From: an uncultured Christensenellaceae bacterium
GTDB taxonomy: Bacteria > Bacillota > Clostridia > Christensenellales > UBA3700
DNA: 64,000 bases
Direction: 5' to 3'
Assembly: GCA_944376205.1 (NCBI GenBank)
Contig: CALWBV010000008.1
Location: 1-64,000, forward strand
The position numbers and the translations under genes were made by a program. Below, piece after piece: positions 36,397 to 44,831 of the stretch; position 1 is the stretch's first letter, and every line of letters starts with the position of its first letter. A model generated the notes under the pieces. It was given only the letters and a program-made list of their open reading frames with translations, ran no database searches and had not been told where the DNA came from.

Positions 36397-37608
36397 ATGA
36401 AATACGTTGTTATACTCGGCGACGGAATGGCAGATTATCCCAACGAAGCTCTCGGCGGAAAAACTCCTCTTGAAGTTGCCGTAAAACCTAATATCGACAG
36501 ACTGTGTCAGTACGGCGAGATAGGACTCGTAAAAACCGTGCCCGACAATCTCAAGCCCGGCAGTGACGTGGCAAATCTTTCTATGATGGGTTACGCTCCC
36601 GACAAATATTACAGCGGTCGTTCTCCCCTCGAGGCTCTTTCCATGGGCATCGATCTCAAAGATACCGATATCGCTATAAGATGCAATCTCGTAACTCTGT
36701 CCGACGAACCCGAATACTCCGATAAGCGAATGATCGACTATTCCGCAGGAGAAATAAGCACCGAAGAAGCAAAGCAGCTTATCGAATGCGTACAAGAACA
36801 TTTCGGCAACGATAAATTATCTTTTTATGCCGGAGTAAGTTACAGACATTGTCTTGTATTGCACAATGCAAAACTCGGCACCGATTTTACTCCTCCCCAC
36901 GACATTTCGGATAAATATATTACCGAATATTTGCCAAAGGGACTTTACGGCGAAACCATGAAAGAACTTATGATAAAATCGTACGATCTTCTCAAGGACC
37001 ACCCCGTAAACAAAAAGCGTATCGCCGAAGGCAAAAATCCTGCCAACAGCATATGGCTTTGGGGAGAAGGCACAAAACCTGCTCTTACTGCTTTCGAAGA
37101 AAAATACGGACTCAAAGGTAGCGTGATTTCCGCCGTTGACCTCATAAAAGGAATAGGCAAAGGCGCAAAAATGAACGTAATCGAAGTCGAAGGCGCTACG
37201 GGCACTTACAATACGAATTTCCTCGGAAAAGCGCAGGCGGCTATACAGGCACTTAAAGACGGATACGATTACGTATATATCCATATGGAAGCCCCCGACG
37301 AATGCGGTCATCAGGGCGACGTCAAACACAAAGTATTATCTATTGAATTAATAGATTCCGTTGTGGTAAAATATATAGTGCAGGAACTCGACAAATCCGG
37401 TGAGGATTACAAGATTCTGATCGCACCCGATCATCCTACCCCGCTAAAGCTGCGTACCCATACACGCGATGCGATACCTTTTATACTCTATTCGAGCAGG
37501 GACGCAAAACCCAGCGGCGTAAACACATACAACGAAAAGACCGCTAAAGAAAGCGGAAATTATTATAAAGACGGTGAATCTCTGAATAAAAAATTCTTAA
37601 AGGAGTGA
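36397..37608 (+). CDS. apgM: Cofactor-independent phosphoglycerate mutase, archaeal type (ApgM)
   Basis: Interconverts 3- and 2-phosphoglycerate in glycolysis, or acts as a related phosphonopyruvate-type mutase of the alkaline phosphatase superfamily. The 403 residues show the family set: LGDGMADYP (metal Asp9), GSDVANLSMMGY near 55-66, HMEAPDECGHQGD, LIAPDHPTPL and the late HTRDAIPFILYS. AAGGTG precedes the ATG. It is followed after 4 bp by a large membrane-anchored protein gene, an unusual partner for a glycolytic enzyme. Confidence 0.94.
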   Translation: MKYVVILGDGMADYPNEALGGKTPLEVAVKPNIDRLCQYGEIGLVKTVPDNLKPGSDVANLSMMGYAPDKYYSGRSPLEALSMGIDLKDTDIAIRCNLVTLSDEPEYSDKRMIDYSAGEISTEEAKQLIECVQEHFGNDKLSFYAGVSYRHCLVLHNAKLGTDFTPPHDISDKYITEYLPKGLYGETMKELMIKSYDLLKDHPVNKKRIAEGKNPANSIWLWGEGTKPALTAFEEKYGLKGSVISAVDLIKGIGKGAKMNVIEVEGATGTYNTNFLGKAQAAIQALKDGYDYVYIHMEAPDECGHQGDVKHKVLSIELIDSVVVKYIVQELDKSGEDYKILIAPDHPTPLKLRTHTRDAIPFILYSSRDAKPSGVNTYNEKTAKESGNYYKDGESLNKKFLKE

Positions 37609-37612
37609 AATT

Positions 37613-39619
37613 ATGGCAAACTTTTACGATGACGACAAGTTGAACGAAAACGAGTCTCTTACAGAAAACGAGACCGCCGAAATCAACGAAACTCTGAACG
37701 AAACTCCCAATGAAACTCTGCTTGAGACGATCGAGCCCGTTCAGGAAAATGTCGAAACTTCCGAACCCGCAACTGTAGATTCGGACACGCAGACTTCTGA
37801 CAATCTCGACGCTTCGGCTCCCGACGGCGAACCCGACGAGCCTCAAAAAGAACCCAAACAAAAACGCGGTATCTCTTTGACAAAAAAGACAAAGATAATC
37901 ATTACCGTAACGGTTGTAGCAACCGTCCTTGTACTTCTTTTGGGTGTTATGCTTCCTATTTTGCTCTATCATGCTCCGAGAATTTTCGTCAAGACAGCAG
38001 CAGATTTCGTCGCAGGCGACAAAACCGGCGAAGTAGGCAAATATTTCTATTCGCTCGATAAAGATATAACTTGCGATACTCTTACCCTTGAAAACGGCAA
38101 TGTTTTCAGCATCGATATGAACAAACACGACATCACCGTAACGAATGACTTCAATATCGTATGCACGGAAGACAGAAAAGGTACTGTTTATATCGGCACA
38201 AGAAAAAACGATACGACCTACAACAATAAAAAAGCTACTCTCAAAGCTAAAAGCGTAGTTATCAATGCTCCCAATCTCGACGTTGTCATTGCGGCAGACG
38301 TCGTTGCAGAAAGCATTGACGTTACGGCTAAATCCTTTACGATAGCTAATTCTAAAAACGGCGAATACGCAAAACTCGATATGACGATCACTGCTCAATC
38401 CGTTAAGTTCAACGGCAACGTAAGTGCTTCGGCAGGCAGCGCAATCACTATCAGCGAATGTCCTGACATCGTTGTCAACGGTGTAAAAATCGAAAATACC
38501 GTAAATATCAATACGTCAAGCGTACTCACTGCTCTCAAGGGCAGCAGTATCTCGACTCTCAACCTTGACGATTCGTCTACGGCAAGCATTGCAGGCACCG
38601 TATCTATGGTAAACGGCGGTAAACAAGTTGTAATGGAAACGGGACACAATTGCAACACTTATGCAAACATCAATACTCTCGTTATCTTCAGAGACAGCAA
38701 CACCGGCAGCACAATCAAAAATTGCCGTGCTGTGATCTGGGTAGAAAAGCTTGCAAAACCCGTCGACATCAATATCGAAGAAGTAAACGGCAAGATTTAT
38801 TGCGTTGTTTCCGAAGTGGCATATGCACAAGGTTACAACTATTATGTAAATGACGAACTCGTTTCCGAAGCAAATAAATCTCCCAGACTCGACATCACAG
38901 ATTTCGTCAAAGAAGCAGGCAAATACAACGTCAAAGTTGTTCCCGTAGGTAATTACGTAAGCGGCATGGATTTGTCCGAAAGCAATTCAAGCACAATGTA
39001 TATCGACGGAGACGCTATCTCCACCGACTATAACTGCGTATTTACTTTGCAAGCTCCTCAAAACCCTAAGGTTACAAAACAGGACGGACAATATATACTC
39101 TCCTTTGACTCCGTATTGCACGCAGAAACCTATAAGATTATCATCGACGGCAAAGAGATTAAACGTTCTGACGCAAGCAAAACAACTGAAGATATTACTC
39201 AATATCTTGCAGAAGTCGGAAACCACTCCATAAGAGTTCAGGCTCTCAACTCCAATTCGAATATCCACAATTCCAACGAGAGTATGACTTCTTACAGCAT
39301 TACTGCCAGCCTTGAAGCTGCTACAGGCATTACCGCAGAACTTCAAGACGAAAACGCTGCAATCAACGTTAAATGGCAAGGCGTCGTCAACGGATACGAA
39401 TATGAGATAAGTTTGCAAGTCAACGACGGTACAACAGTTGTAGTAGGTAGAACTTCTATCATCAATGAGGACGGAAGCGTAGCTTTTGTAATCAACCTTG
39501 ACGATCTCGGCATCGAATACTCCTCTGCCGATACCTATAAAATCAGCGTTAAGGCAATCGGTCATGATTATTACACCGATTCCGTAACAGCTTATGTAGT
39601 ATTGAATGCAAACGCATAG
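37613..39619 (+). CDS. Large single-pass membrane protein with beta-helix and FN3-like outer domains
   Basis: 668 residues. The first about 95 are acidic and low-complexity, rich in NET, TLNET and PDEPQ, and would be cytoplasmic. One membrane helix lies at about 99-122. The outer part has a strand-rich region with DTLTLENGNVFSI, TLKAKSVVINAPNLDVVIAADV and similar rungs (about 150-330), which look like a right-handed beta-helix. Three FN3/Ig-like domains follow (about 370-668). It starts 4 bp after apgM with AAAGGAG. Role unknown; envelope or adhesion is likely. Confidence 0.78.
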   Translation: MANFYDDDKLNENESLTENETAEINETLNETPNETLLETIEPVQENVETSEPATVDSDTQTSDNLDASAPDGEPDEPQKEPKQKRGISLTKKTKIIITVTVVATVLVLLLGVMLPILLYHAPRIFVKTAADFVAGDKTGEVGKYFYSLDKDITCDTLTLENGNVFSIDMNKHDITVTNDFNIVCTEDRKGTVYIGTRKNDTTYNNKKATLKAKSVVINAPNLDVVIAADVVAESIDVTAKSFTIANSKNGEYAKLDMTITAQSVKFNGNVSASAGSAITISECPDIVVNGVKIENTVNINTSSVLTALKGSSISTLNLDDSSTASIAGTVSMVNGGKQVVMETGHNCNTYANINTLVIFRDSNTGSTIKNCRAVIWVEKLAKPVDINIEEVNGKIYCVVSEVAYAQGYNYYVNDELVSEANKSPRLDITDFVKEAGKYNVKVVPVGNYVSGMDLSESNSSTMYIDGDAISTDYNCVFTLQAPQNPKVTKQDGQYILSFDSVLHAETYKIIIDGKEIKRSDASKTTEDITQYLAEVGNHSIRVQALNSNSNIHNSNESMTSYSITASLEAATGITAELQDENAAINVKWQGVVNGYEYEISLQVNDGTTVVVGRTSIINEDGSVAFVINLDDLGIEYSSADTYKISVKAIGHDYYTDSVTAYVVLNANA

Positions 39620-39648
39620 TGCAGATTACAATTCAAACTTAACAAAAC

Positions 39649-39677
39649 AAAAACGGGAAGATTACTTCCCGTTTTTT
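39649..39677. terminator. Bidirectional terminator
   Basis: AAAAACGGGAAG and CTTCCCGTTTTT pair around ATTA between two convergent genes, with T-runs on both strands. Confidence 0.88.
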
Positions 39678-39699
39678 GTTTACCTTGTAATTAGCGCTT

Positions 39700-40911
39700 C
39701 TATATTATAGACCACTTTCCGCTTATATCAAAAAAACCTGACGCTATATAGCCGTCTTTATCAGAAAGATGAAAATATAGTCTGTCCTTTCCAAACGGAA
39801 AAACGTTATATATAATCGTTTCATAATCAACATCTTCAAGTGTGTCTGCAAATTTTGCCGATCGATTTTGAATTTTTAATTTCCAAGTTCCTTGATTAAA
39901 CTTGCTAACGCTTATATATTCGTTTGCTGTTCGAAAATAATAAATCCCTTCTCCGTTGTCAATAAATTTCCCGTATTTCTCTTTATCGACATAAACTCCT
40001 ACTCCCTTCCAAAGAAGACCGATAGCTTCCTCTTTCTTGACTTGTATTTCAGATCCTTCATAAGTATTTTTCTCTGCATCCTCGGAAAAATCTCTCGCCT
40101 CAAACAAATCCTCTTGTTCGGCTTCAATACGTACCATTCCTCCTCCAAAGGTCAATACCATAGGGTCTGTCCCTTGAGCATTATATATAAATGACAGCTT
40201 TGCGTTGTAATCGGTAGATAATATCTGCGCATTACACTCTACAATACAGAAAGAACAACAACTCTTTAATTCTCCATTTTCTATAACTACCGTGACGAGA
40301 TAGCCATAGCCTTCTTCGGGTTGAGCAAAAACTATTCCCTTATTTCCTGAAAACTGCGCATAAACTATTTCATCAAACCTTCTCAATCCGCTTGATTTCA
40401 CATAAGTCCAAACCTCTCCGCTTATGTAATCATCATTTAGGCTGCCGTCTATCAAATAATTCCCCATCCCGCCTTCGTTATCTATACAACCAAGATATAC
40501 GAGACTTTCGCCGTTAGAAGTCATACAGTCAAATCTGAAACCAAATTCCTTTTCCTCTGCTATATCCAAACTCTCGGCTTTTATCTTCGTTACTTTCGTC
40601 TTATACTCTTCATCGGTAGATACGTCTTGCGATATGTATATATATTCGCCTATTACATGAGGATTTAGAGGTCGTGTTTCGGACACGAAGTTTTCGATTG
40701 TCTCTTTTCCTTTGACATCGAGCGACTCCAATATTCCGATTGCATTGTCTTCTACGACGAGATACTTGCCGTTTTCCAATTCGTATATATCGTCAAACTC
40801 GTTGACGTCTTTTTCTATTTCGACTTTTACTTCTTTTACACATCCTACACAACTAATACATACCGTCAACAAAACCAATATCATTGTCGTATAGATAAAT
40901 ATCTTTTTCAT
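39700..40911 (-). CDS. Predicted lipoprotein, possible beta-propeller, unknown
   Basis: 403 residues with signal peptide and lipobox CVGC (Cys24). The rest is strand-rich, with repeated short phrases of the form GESLVYLGCIDNEGG, GDYIYISQD and NGKYLVVEDN, suggesting a beta-propeller or similar repeat fold, but no family is recognised. GAGGGG precedes the ATG. The gene upstream in the same direction ends 55 bp earlier and is also a secreted protein, so both may be one operon ending at the shared terminator. Confidence 0.72.
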   Translation of the reverse strand: MKKIFIYTTMILVLLTVCISCVGCVKEVKVEIEKDVNEFDDIYELENGKYLVVEDNAIGILESLDVKGKETIENFVSETRPLNPHVIGEYIYISQDVSTDEEYKTKVTKIKAESLDIAEEKEFGFRFDCMTSNGESLVYLGCIDNEGGMGNYLIDGSLNDDYISGEVWTYVKSSGLRRFDEIVYAQFSGNKGIVFAQPEEGYGYLVTVVIENGELKSCCSFCIVECNAQILSTDYNAKLSFIYNAQGTDPMVLTFGGGMVRIEAEQEDLFEARDFSEDAEKNTYEGSEIQVKKEEAIGLLWKGVGVYVDKEKYGKFIDNGEGIYYFRTANEYISVSKFNQGTWKLKIQNRSAKFADTLEDVDYETIIYNVFPFGKDRLYFHLSDKDGYIASGFFDISGKWSII

Positions 40912-40966
40912 AATATCCCCTCTTGACGTTTGTGATATTCAACATCGACATCTTGGTATTACTTCT

Positions 40967-41623
40967 TCAATACCGTCTTCTTTCAGCCGACACTTTGACT
41001 GTATTTTCGTCAATCTTTTTGCAGTTCAGCTTTATAAATACTGAATCATCTATCATATAATTCATCTTTTCCAGATCTATCTGATGTAAACTGTTATCAA
41101 AATTTTCCTTATCTATTTCCCTGAAAAGTACAACTGCAAAATATATTGTCGTTTCTTCTTCGCTCAACATTTCTTTGGGAATTGTCAAAGTGTTTTTGAA
41201 ACGGAAATAATGCGGTTCACCCAATAAGGCTTTCCACTCTATCTTTACGTCAAAAGGTCCGTTCAGAAACTCGTCTCGCGTTTTTACGTCCAAAAGACTT
41301 GTTTCTTCAAAATCCGACCTGTAATCCTCAACAAAATGTTGGATGTCAGATGTCCTCATGCAAAGATATGTACACAGTGCCGCATGGTCTTCATAAATAT
41401 CCCTTGCTATACCGTAATAAAAATCTATCGTAACGTCGTCGATATCGAACACATTGGTCGGACTTTTTGCCGCCGCAATAACCGGAAGATCGTTTTCATA
41501 ATTAAATCCTACGTATATATCCCTCTTTTCACGCAAAACGTCCCAACAGCCTTGAATATTGCAAAAACATATCGCAGCTATTACCGATATTAAGATTATA
41601 CTTATTATTATCGTCTTTTTCAT
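40967..41623 (-). CDS. Small secreted or membrane-anchored protein, unknown
   Basis: 218 residues with an N-terminal hydrophobic segment (about 4-22) that ends in FCNIQGC, not a classic lipobox, so it is either a signal anchor or an atypical lipoprotein. The outer domain has alternating strands and acidic loops; nothing diagnostic is seen. AAGGGG precedes the ATG. It is the upstream gene of a pair with the 403-residue lipoprotein. Confidence 0.68.
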   Translation of the reverse strand: MKKTIIISIILISVIAAICFCNIQGCWDVLREKRDIYVGFNYENDLPVIAAAKSPTNVFDIDDVTIDFYYGIARDIYEDHAALCTYLCMRTSDIQHFVEDYRSDFEETSLLDVKTRDEFLNGPFDVKIEWKALLGEPHYFRFKNTLTIPKEMLSEEETTIYFAVVLFREIDKENFDNSLHQIDLEKMNYMIDDSVFIKLNCKKIDENTVKVSAERRRY

Positions 41624-41879
41624 AGCAAACCCCTTATCTGTTTTACAATATACTACACTTTATTTTCCTGCTTGTATCGTTATTATATAAATAATTTTAG
41701 CATATTTACGGCTTTTGGTCAATACTGAAGGTTTTTAAGAAACACCCAAGCGATATTTTGCGGCATAATAGCACGATTTTTATAAACTTTTTACATAAGA
41801 AATCAGTTTTTTAACTTATTTTTAATTTGCGAAGAATATGATAAAGGCGTGAAGATAAAATTAATGTTTTATTTTTCAT

Positions 41880-41968
41880 AAGCATCTCCTAAGGCTTTGT
41901 TGCCGAGACTGTAGGCAACGGCAAACCCCGATTAGGACAGTACCCCTGCTGTCCTAATTATTTTTTAC
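41880..41968 (+). ncRNA. Candidate structured RNA or attenuator with intrinsic terminator
   Basis: In the 980-bp gap before the response-regulator gene, GTTGCC (41899-41904) and GGCAAC (41914-41919) form a hairpin. ATTAGGACAG (41931-41940) and CTGTCCTAAT (41949-41958) then form a perfect 10-bp stem followed by TATTTTTT. TCCTAA (41887-41892) could instead pair with TTAGGA (41932-41937), closing the first hairpin and undoing the terminator. That switch-like layout suggests a riboswitch or small RNA. I do not recognise a known family, and a clear promoter is not visible. Confidence 0.5.
41931..41966 (+). terminator. Strong intrinsic terminator
   Basis: A perfect 10-bp stem (ATTAGGACAG/CTGTCCTAAT) with an 8-nt loop and a T-rich tail. 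It belongs to the candidate attenuator RNA, since no plus-strand protein gene precedes it. Confidence 0.85.
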
Positions 41969-41999
41969 CTTAACAGAAGCAATACAATGCTTGTTGTAA

Positions 42000-42443
42000 G
42001 CGTGGCTTTTCTGTTACTTGCATTTCGTCATCATTGTAATACCTCCAGTATTACCGCTTCTTCCTCAAAGCAACTTTTCAAAAAATCCCCTGCTTACAAT
42101 CAAGCTTGCATTGCTTCTGTTGCGGTACGTTTTTATTTTATAATTCTGCGTGGCTTTTCTGTTATTTGCATTTCGTCATCATTGTAATACCTCCAGTATT
42201 ACCGCTTCTTCCTCAAAGCAACTTTTCAAAAAATCCCCTGCTTACAATCAAGCTTGCATTGCTTCTGTTGCGGTACGTTTTTATTTTATAATTCTGCGTG
42301 GCTTTTCTGTTACTTGCATTTCGTCATCATTGTAATACAGCAAGTATTACTTCTTCCTTCTCAACAAAAATATCCAAAAAATCCTTCGTCTACATTCAAG
42401 TCCGTCTCACTCTTTTGCACTACGCATTTATACTTTTATAGTC
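42000..42443. repeat. 148-bp tandem repeat, three copies
   Basis: The unit starts GCGTGGCTTTTCTGTTA at 42000, 42148 and 42296. Copies 1 and 2 are almost identical; copy 3 is degenerate after about 45 bp. Each copy keeps a 7-bp inverted repeat GTAATAC/GTATTAC although its loop changes from CTCCA to AGCAA, so pairing is conserved. The unit length is not a multiple of three. On the minus strand the loop supplies GGAGGT before a six-codon frame (MMTKCK). Short plus-strand frames are a by-product of the repeats. Confidence 0.9.
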
Positions 42444-42560
42444 GTCTTGCATTATAATATACCACTTACAATAACTATTCTGAATCAATCAGTTTATCTA
42501 CAAAATAACCGCACAATATTTTATAGTCAGGTTTTGTTTGTATATATTTAATTAAAAGCA

Positions 42561-42589
42561 TTGAAAATTATTGATATTTTATATATAAT
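42561..42589 (+). promoter_or_regulatory. Promoter of the two-component system
   Basis: TTGAAA (42561-42566), 17 bp, TATAAT (42584-42589), 17 bp before the start codon. Confidence 0.78.
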
Positions 42590-42606
42590 ATTTTTAGGAG
42601 GAAGTT

Positions 42607-43284
42607 ATGAGAATTTTATTGGTTGAAGACTCTATAAGTTTGTGTGAAGCGCTTACAACGGTGCTGCAAAAAGAAAAATACGAAGTTCAGGTCGCAAACG
42701 ACGGTCAGCAAGGACTCGACTATGCTTTGGCTAACATCTTCGATTTGATTATCCTGGACGTTATGATGCCCAAGAAAAACGGCTTCGAAGTGTTGACAGA
42801 ACTTCGTAAACAGCGCATTACAACACCTGTCATTATGCTTACTGCGCTTTCGCAGGAATACAATAAGGTAAAAGGTCTCGATATGGGTGCAGACGATTAT
42901 TTGCCCAAGCCTTTTTCTACCGCAGAATTGCTTGCCCGTATCCGTGCGCTCTTAAGACGAAAGTCAGATGCCACTCCCGACAATATCATGTCATACGGCA
43001 ACGTATCTCTCAATCTCTCTACCTATCAACTGTCTACCGATGAAAAAAGCGTCAAACTCTCACAAAAAGAGTATGACATCATAAGATACTTTTTTGAACG
43101 TCCGCGTCATGTGGCAGAAAAAGAACCGCTTATCAACAAGGTATGGGGACTCGACAACGAATTCGAATCCAACAGTCTCGAAGTATTTATATCTTTTTTG
43201 AGAAAAAAACTTACATTTATCAACGCCGACTTCAATATCAGTTCAGTAAGAGGCGTAGGATATCAGCTCACACCCAAAAACTGA
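42607..43284 (+). CDS. OmpR/PhoB-family response regulator
   Basis: 225 residues: a receiver domain with acidic pocket (VED at 6-8), phosphoacceptor Asp51 (LIILDVMMPK), the conserved Thr/Lys (TAL, PKPFS), and a C-terminal winged-helix DNA-binding domain (KSVKLSQKEYDIIRYF, then SNSLEVFISFLRKKL and SVRGVGYQL). AGGAGGA precedes the ATG. It is followed by its histidine kinase after 7 bp. What it controls is unknown; the pst operon here has a Pho-box-like site, but nothing links the two. Confidence 0.96.
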   Translation: MRILLVEDSISLCEALTTVLQKEKYEVQVANDGQQGLDYALANIFDLIILDVMMPKKNGFEVLTELRKQRITTPVIMLTALSQEYNKVKGLDMGADDYLPKPFSTAELLARIRALLRRKSDATPDNIMSYGNVSLNLSTYQLSTDEKSVKLSQKEYDIIRYFFERPRHVAEKEPLINKVWGLDNEFESNSLEVFISFLRKKLTFINADFNISSVRGVGYQLTPKN

Positions 43285-43291
43285 TTGAATA

Positions 43292-44521
43292 ATGGAAGAT
43301 AAAATTTTTACAAAACTTCAAAAAAAGTTTTTCTATATCCCTCTGGTAATAGGTTGGATATTGGTTTTGCTTGCCTGCTCGCTGATTTTTTATATCACAT
43401 ACGAAAAGACTATGAGCAAGGTGCAAAGCACACTTTTAAGAGCAAGCGATGCGCCTTATTTCCAAAGCGATAATTTTATATACGTATTTGACAAAAACGG
43501 TTCAGTCTCCACTGCTCAAATAGAAAACTCATATACCCAGGAAGAAATCAACGAAATTATATCTTTCTTAAGTCACGATAACAACGAAAACAAATTTACC
43601 TTGAAAGGAGGAAAACATTTTATGTATGTAAAGTCCTCCTCGACCGATAACGGCGTCACTACCGTAAAATACGTCATAATCGAATATACCGACGATATGG
43701 AGACGCTGACTGCGCTTGCAATCACTCTTACCGTCATTGCTATATTCGCAATGCTCGGCATTTTCCTTTTTTGCTACCTCTATTCGAGAAGCGCCATTGC
43801 CCCCGTCAAAGCTTCTTTTATCCAACAACAGGAACTTGTCGCAAACGCTTCGCACGAATTAAAAACTCCCTTGACTATTATTCGCACAAATCTTGACCTT
43901 ATTACGTCAGATCCCTCTGCTACTGTCAAAGACAACGAAAAATGGCTGTCGTCCACCGTCGAACAAGTCAACAGAATGAACACGATGATACTCGATATGC
44001 TCGAGTTGTCGAGAATTGACGCAGACACAAACAGAATGATGCGTGAACCTGTTGTGCTCAACGATTGCGTACAAGGTGCGATATTATCCTTTGAAGCTCC
44101 TTGTTACGAAAAGAATATCGACCTTCAATTCGACGCACCCGAAAAAGCAACCGTATCGGCAACTCCCGACGAACTCGAAAAACTCTCAACAATACTGCTC
44201 GACAACGCTGTCAAATACACGCCCGACAACGGTAGAATAACCGTCAAAATTCAACGTGCGAAACAGCGAAGAGTTGTCGTATTAAGTTTTACAAACACAG
44301 GCGAAGGTATTCCCGAAGAACATCTTGAAAGAATTTTTGACAGATTTTATAAAGTCGATCCTTCTCACAAAGAAACTCACAATTCCTTCGGACTGGGTTT
44401 GAGTATTGCCAAATCTATTGCCGTATCTCTCAAAGGCAACATAAGATGCGAAAGTAAATCGGGAGAATATACAAGTTTTATAGTTGAGTTGCCGCTTTGC
44501 GCAAATACTGCAAAAAAATAA
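43292..44521 (+). CDS. Membrane sensor histidine kinase
   Basis: 409 residues: two membrane helices (about 15-36 and 139-164) flanking a sensor domain of about 100 residues outside the cell. No obvious HAMP domain follows. The H-box is NASHELKTPLTII with His188, then an N-box (LLDNAVKYTPDNGRI), a G-box (NTGEGIPEEHLERIFDRFYKV) and FGLGLSIAK. The sensor domain has no motif I can name. It is coupled to the response regulator. Confidence 0.95.
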   Translation: MEDKIFTKLQKKFFYIPLVIGWILVLLACSLIFYITYEKTMSKVQSTLLRASDAPYFQSDNFIYVFDKNGSVSTAQIENSYTQEEINEIISFLSHDNNENKFTLKGGKHFMYVKSSSTDNGVTTVKYVIIEYTDDMETLTALAITLTVIAIFAMLGIFLFCYLYSRSAIAPVKASFIQQQELVANASHELKTPLTIIRTNLDLITSDPSATVKDNEKWLSSTVEQVNRMNTMILDMLELSRIDADTNRMMREPVVLNDCVQGAILSFEAPCYEKNIDLQFDAPEKATVSATPDELEKLSTILLDNAVKYTPDNGRITVKIQRAKQRRVVVLSFTNTGEGIPEEHLERIFDRFYKVDPSHKETHNSFGLGLSIAKSIAVSLKGNIRCESKSGEYTSFIVELPLCANTAKK

Positions 44522-44620
44522 ACTCACTCCTTATTCAAAGATATTTGCATACAAATACCTCTTTTTAATTGACAAACAGACTTAATTTAACTATAATTGC
44601 ATATGTAACAAGTCCCTTAA

Positions 44621-44697
44621 GCACTCATAGCTCAATTGGATAGAGCGTTCGGCTACGGACCGAAAGGTTGGGAGTTCGAGTCTCTTTGGGTGCACCA
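44621..44697 (+). tRNA. tRNA-Arg (anticodon ACG)
   Basis: Cloverleaf with acceptor GCACTCA/TGGGTGC (one G-U), an anticodon stem around loop CTACGGA (anticodon ACG, read as ICG), T loop TTCGAGT and encoded CCA. A terminator follows directly. Confidence 0.95.
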
Positions 44698-44738
44698 AAA
44701 AGCGGTTAAAATCGATTGATTTTAACCGCTTTTTTATC
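44696..44738. terminator. Terminator of tRNA-Arg(ACG), also serving the opposite strand
   Basis: AAAAAGCGGTTAAAATC and GATTTTAACCGCTTTTTT pair around GATT, a long perfect stem with T-runs on both strands, between the tRNA and the convergent lipoprotein gene. Confidence 0.9.
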
Positions 44739-44831
44739 TATTTTCTATTTTAGCATTAAAATCTTGTTACACAATAATGCCATTAAAACCACCGTGCAAA
44801 AAAATTTCCTTTCTGCAAATTTCATCTAATG

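Noticed and set aside
37544..38398. 284-codon minus-strand frame opposite the 668-residue protein
   Set aside because: Covers the apgM end and the start of the next gene in reverse; no signal or motif.
42000..42443. A CRISPR array or coding repeat
   Set aside because: 148-bp copies are contiguous without spacers and change frame, so neither fits.
41987..42457. Several overlapping 60-70 codon frames of similar sequence
   Set aside because: They come from the 148-bp repeats, whose length is not a multiple of three, so the frames shift between copies; none has a ribosome site on the plus strand.
42607..44521. The two-component system as PhoP-PhoR controlling pst
   Set aside because: It is 30 kb from pst, the sensor domain is not diagnostic, and no Pho-box is seen at its own promoter; left as a generic OmpR-type pair.
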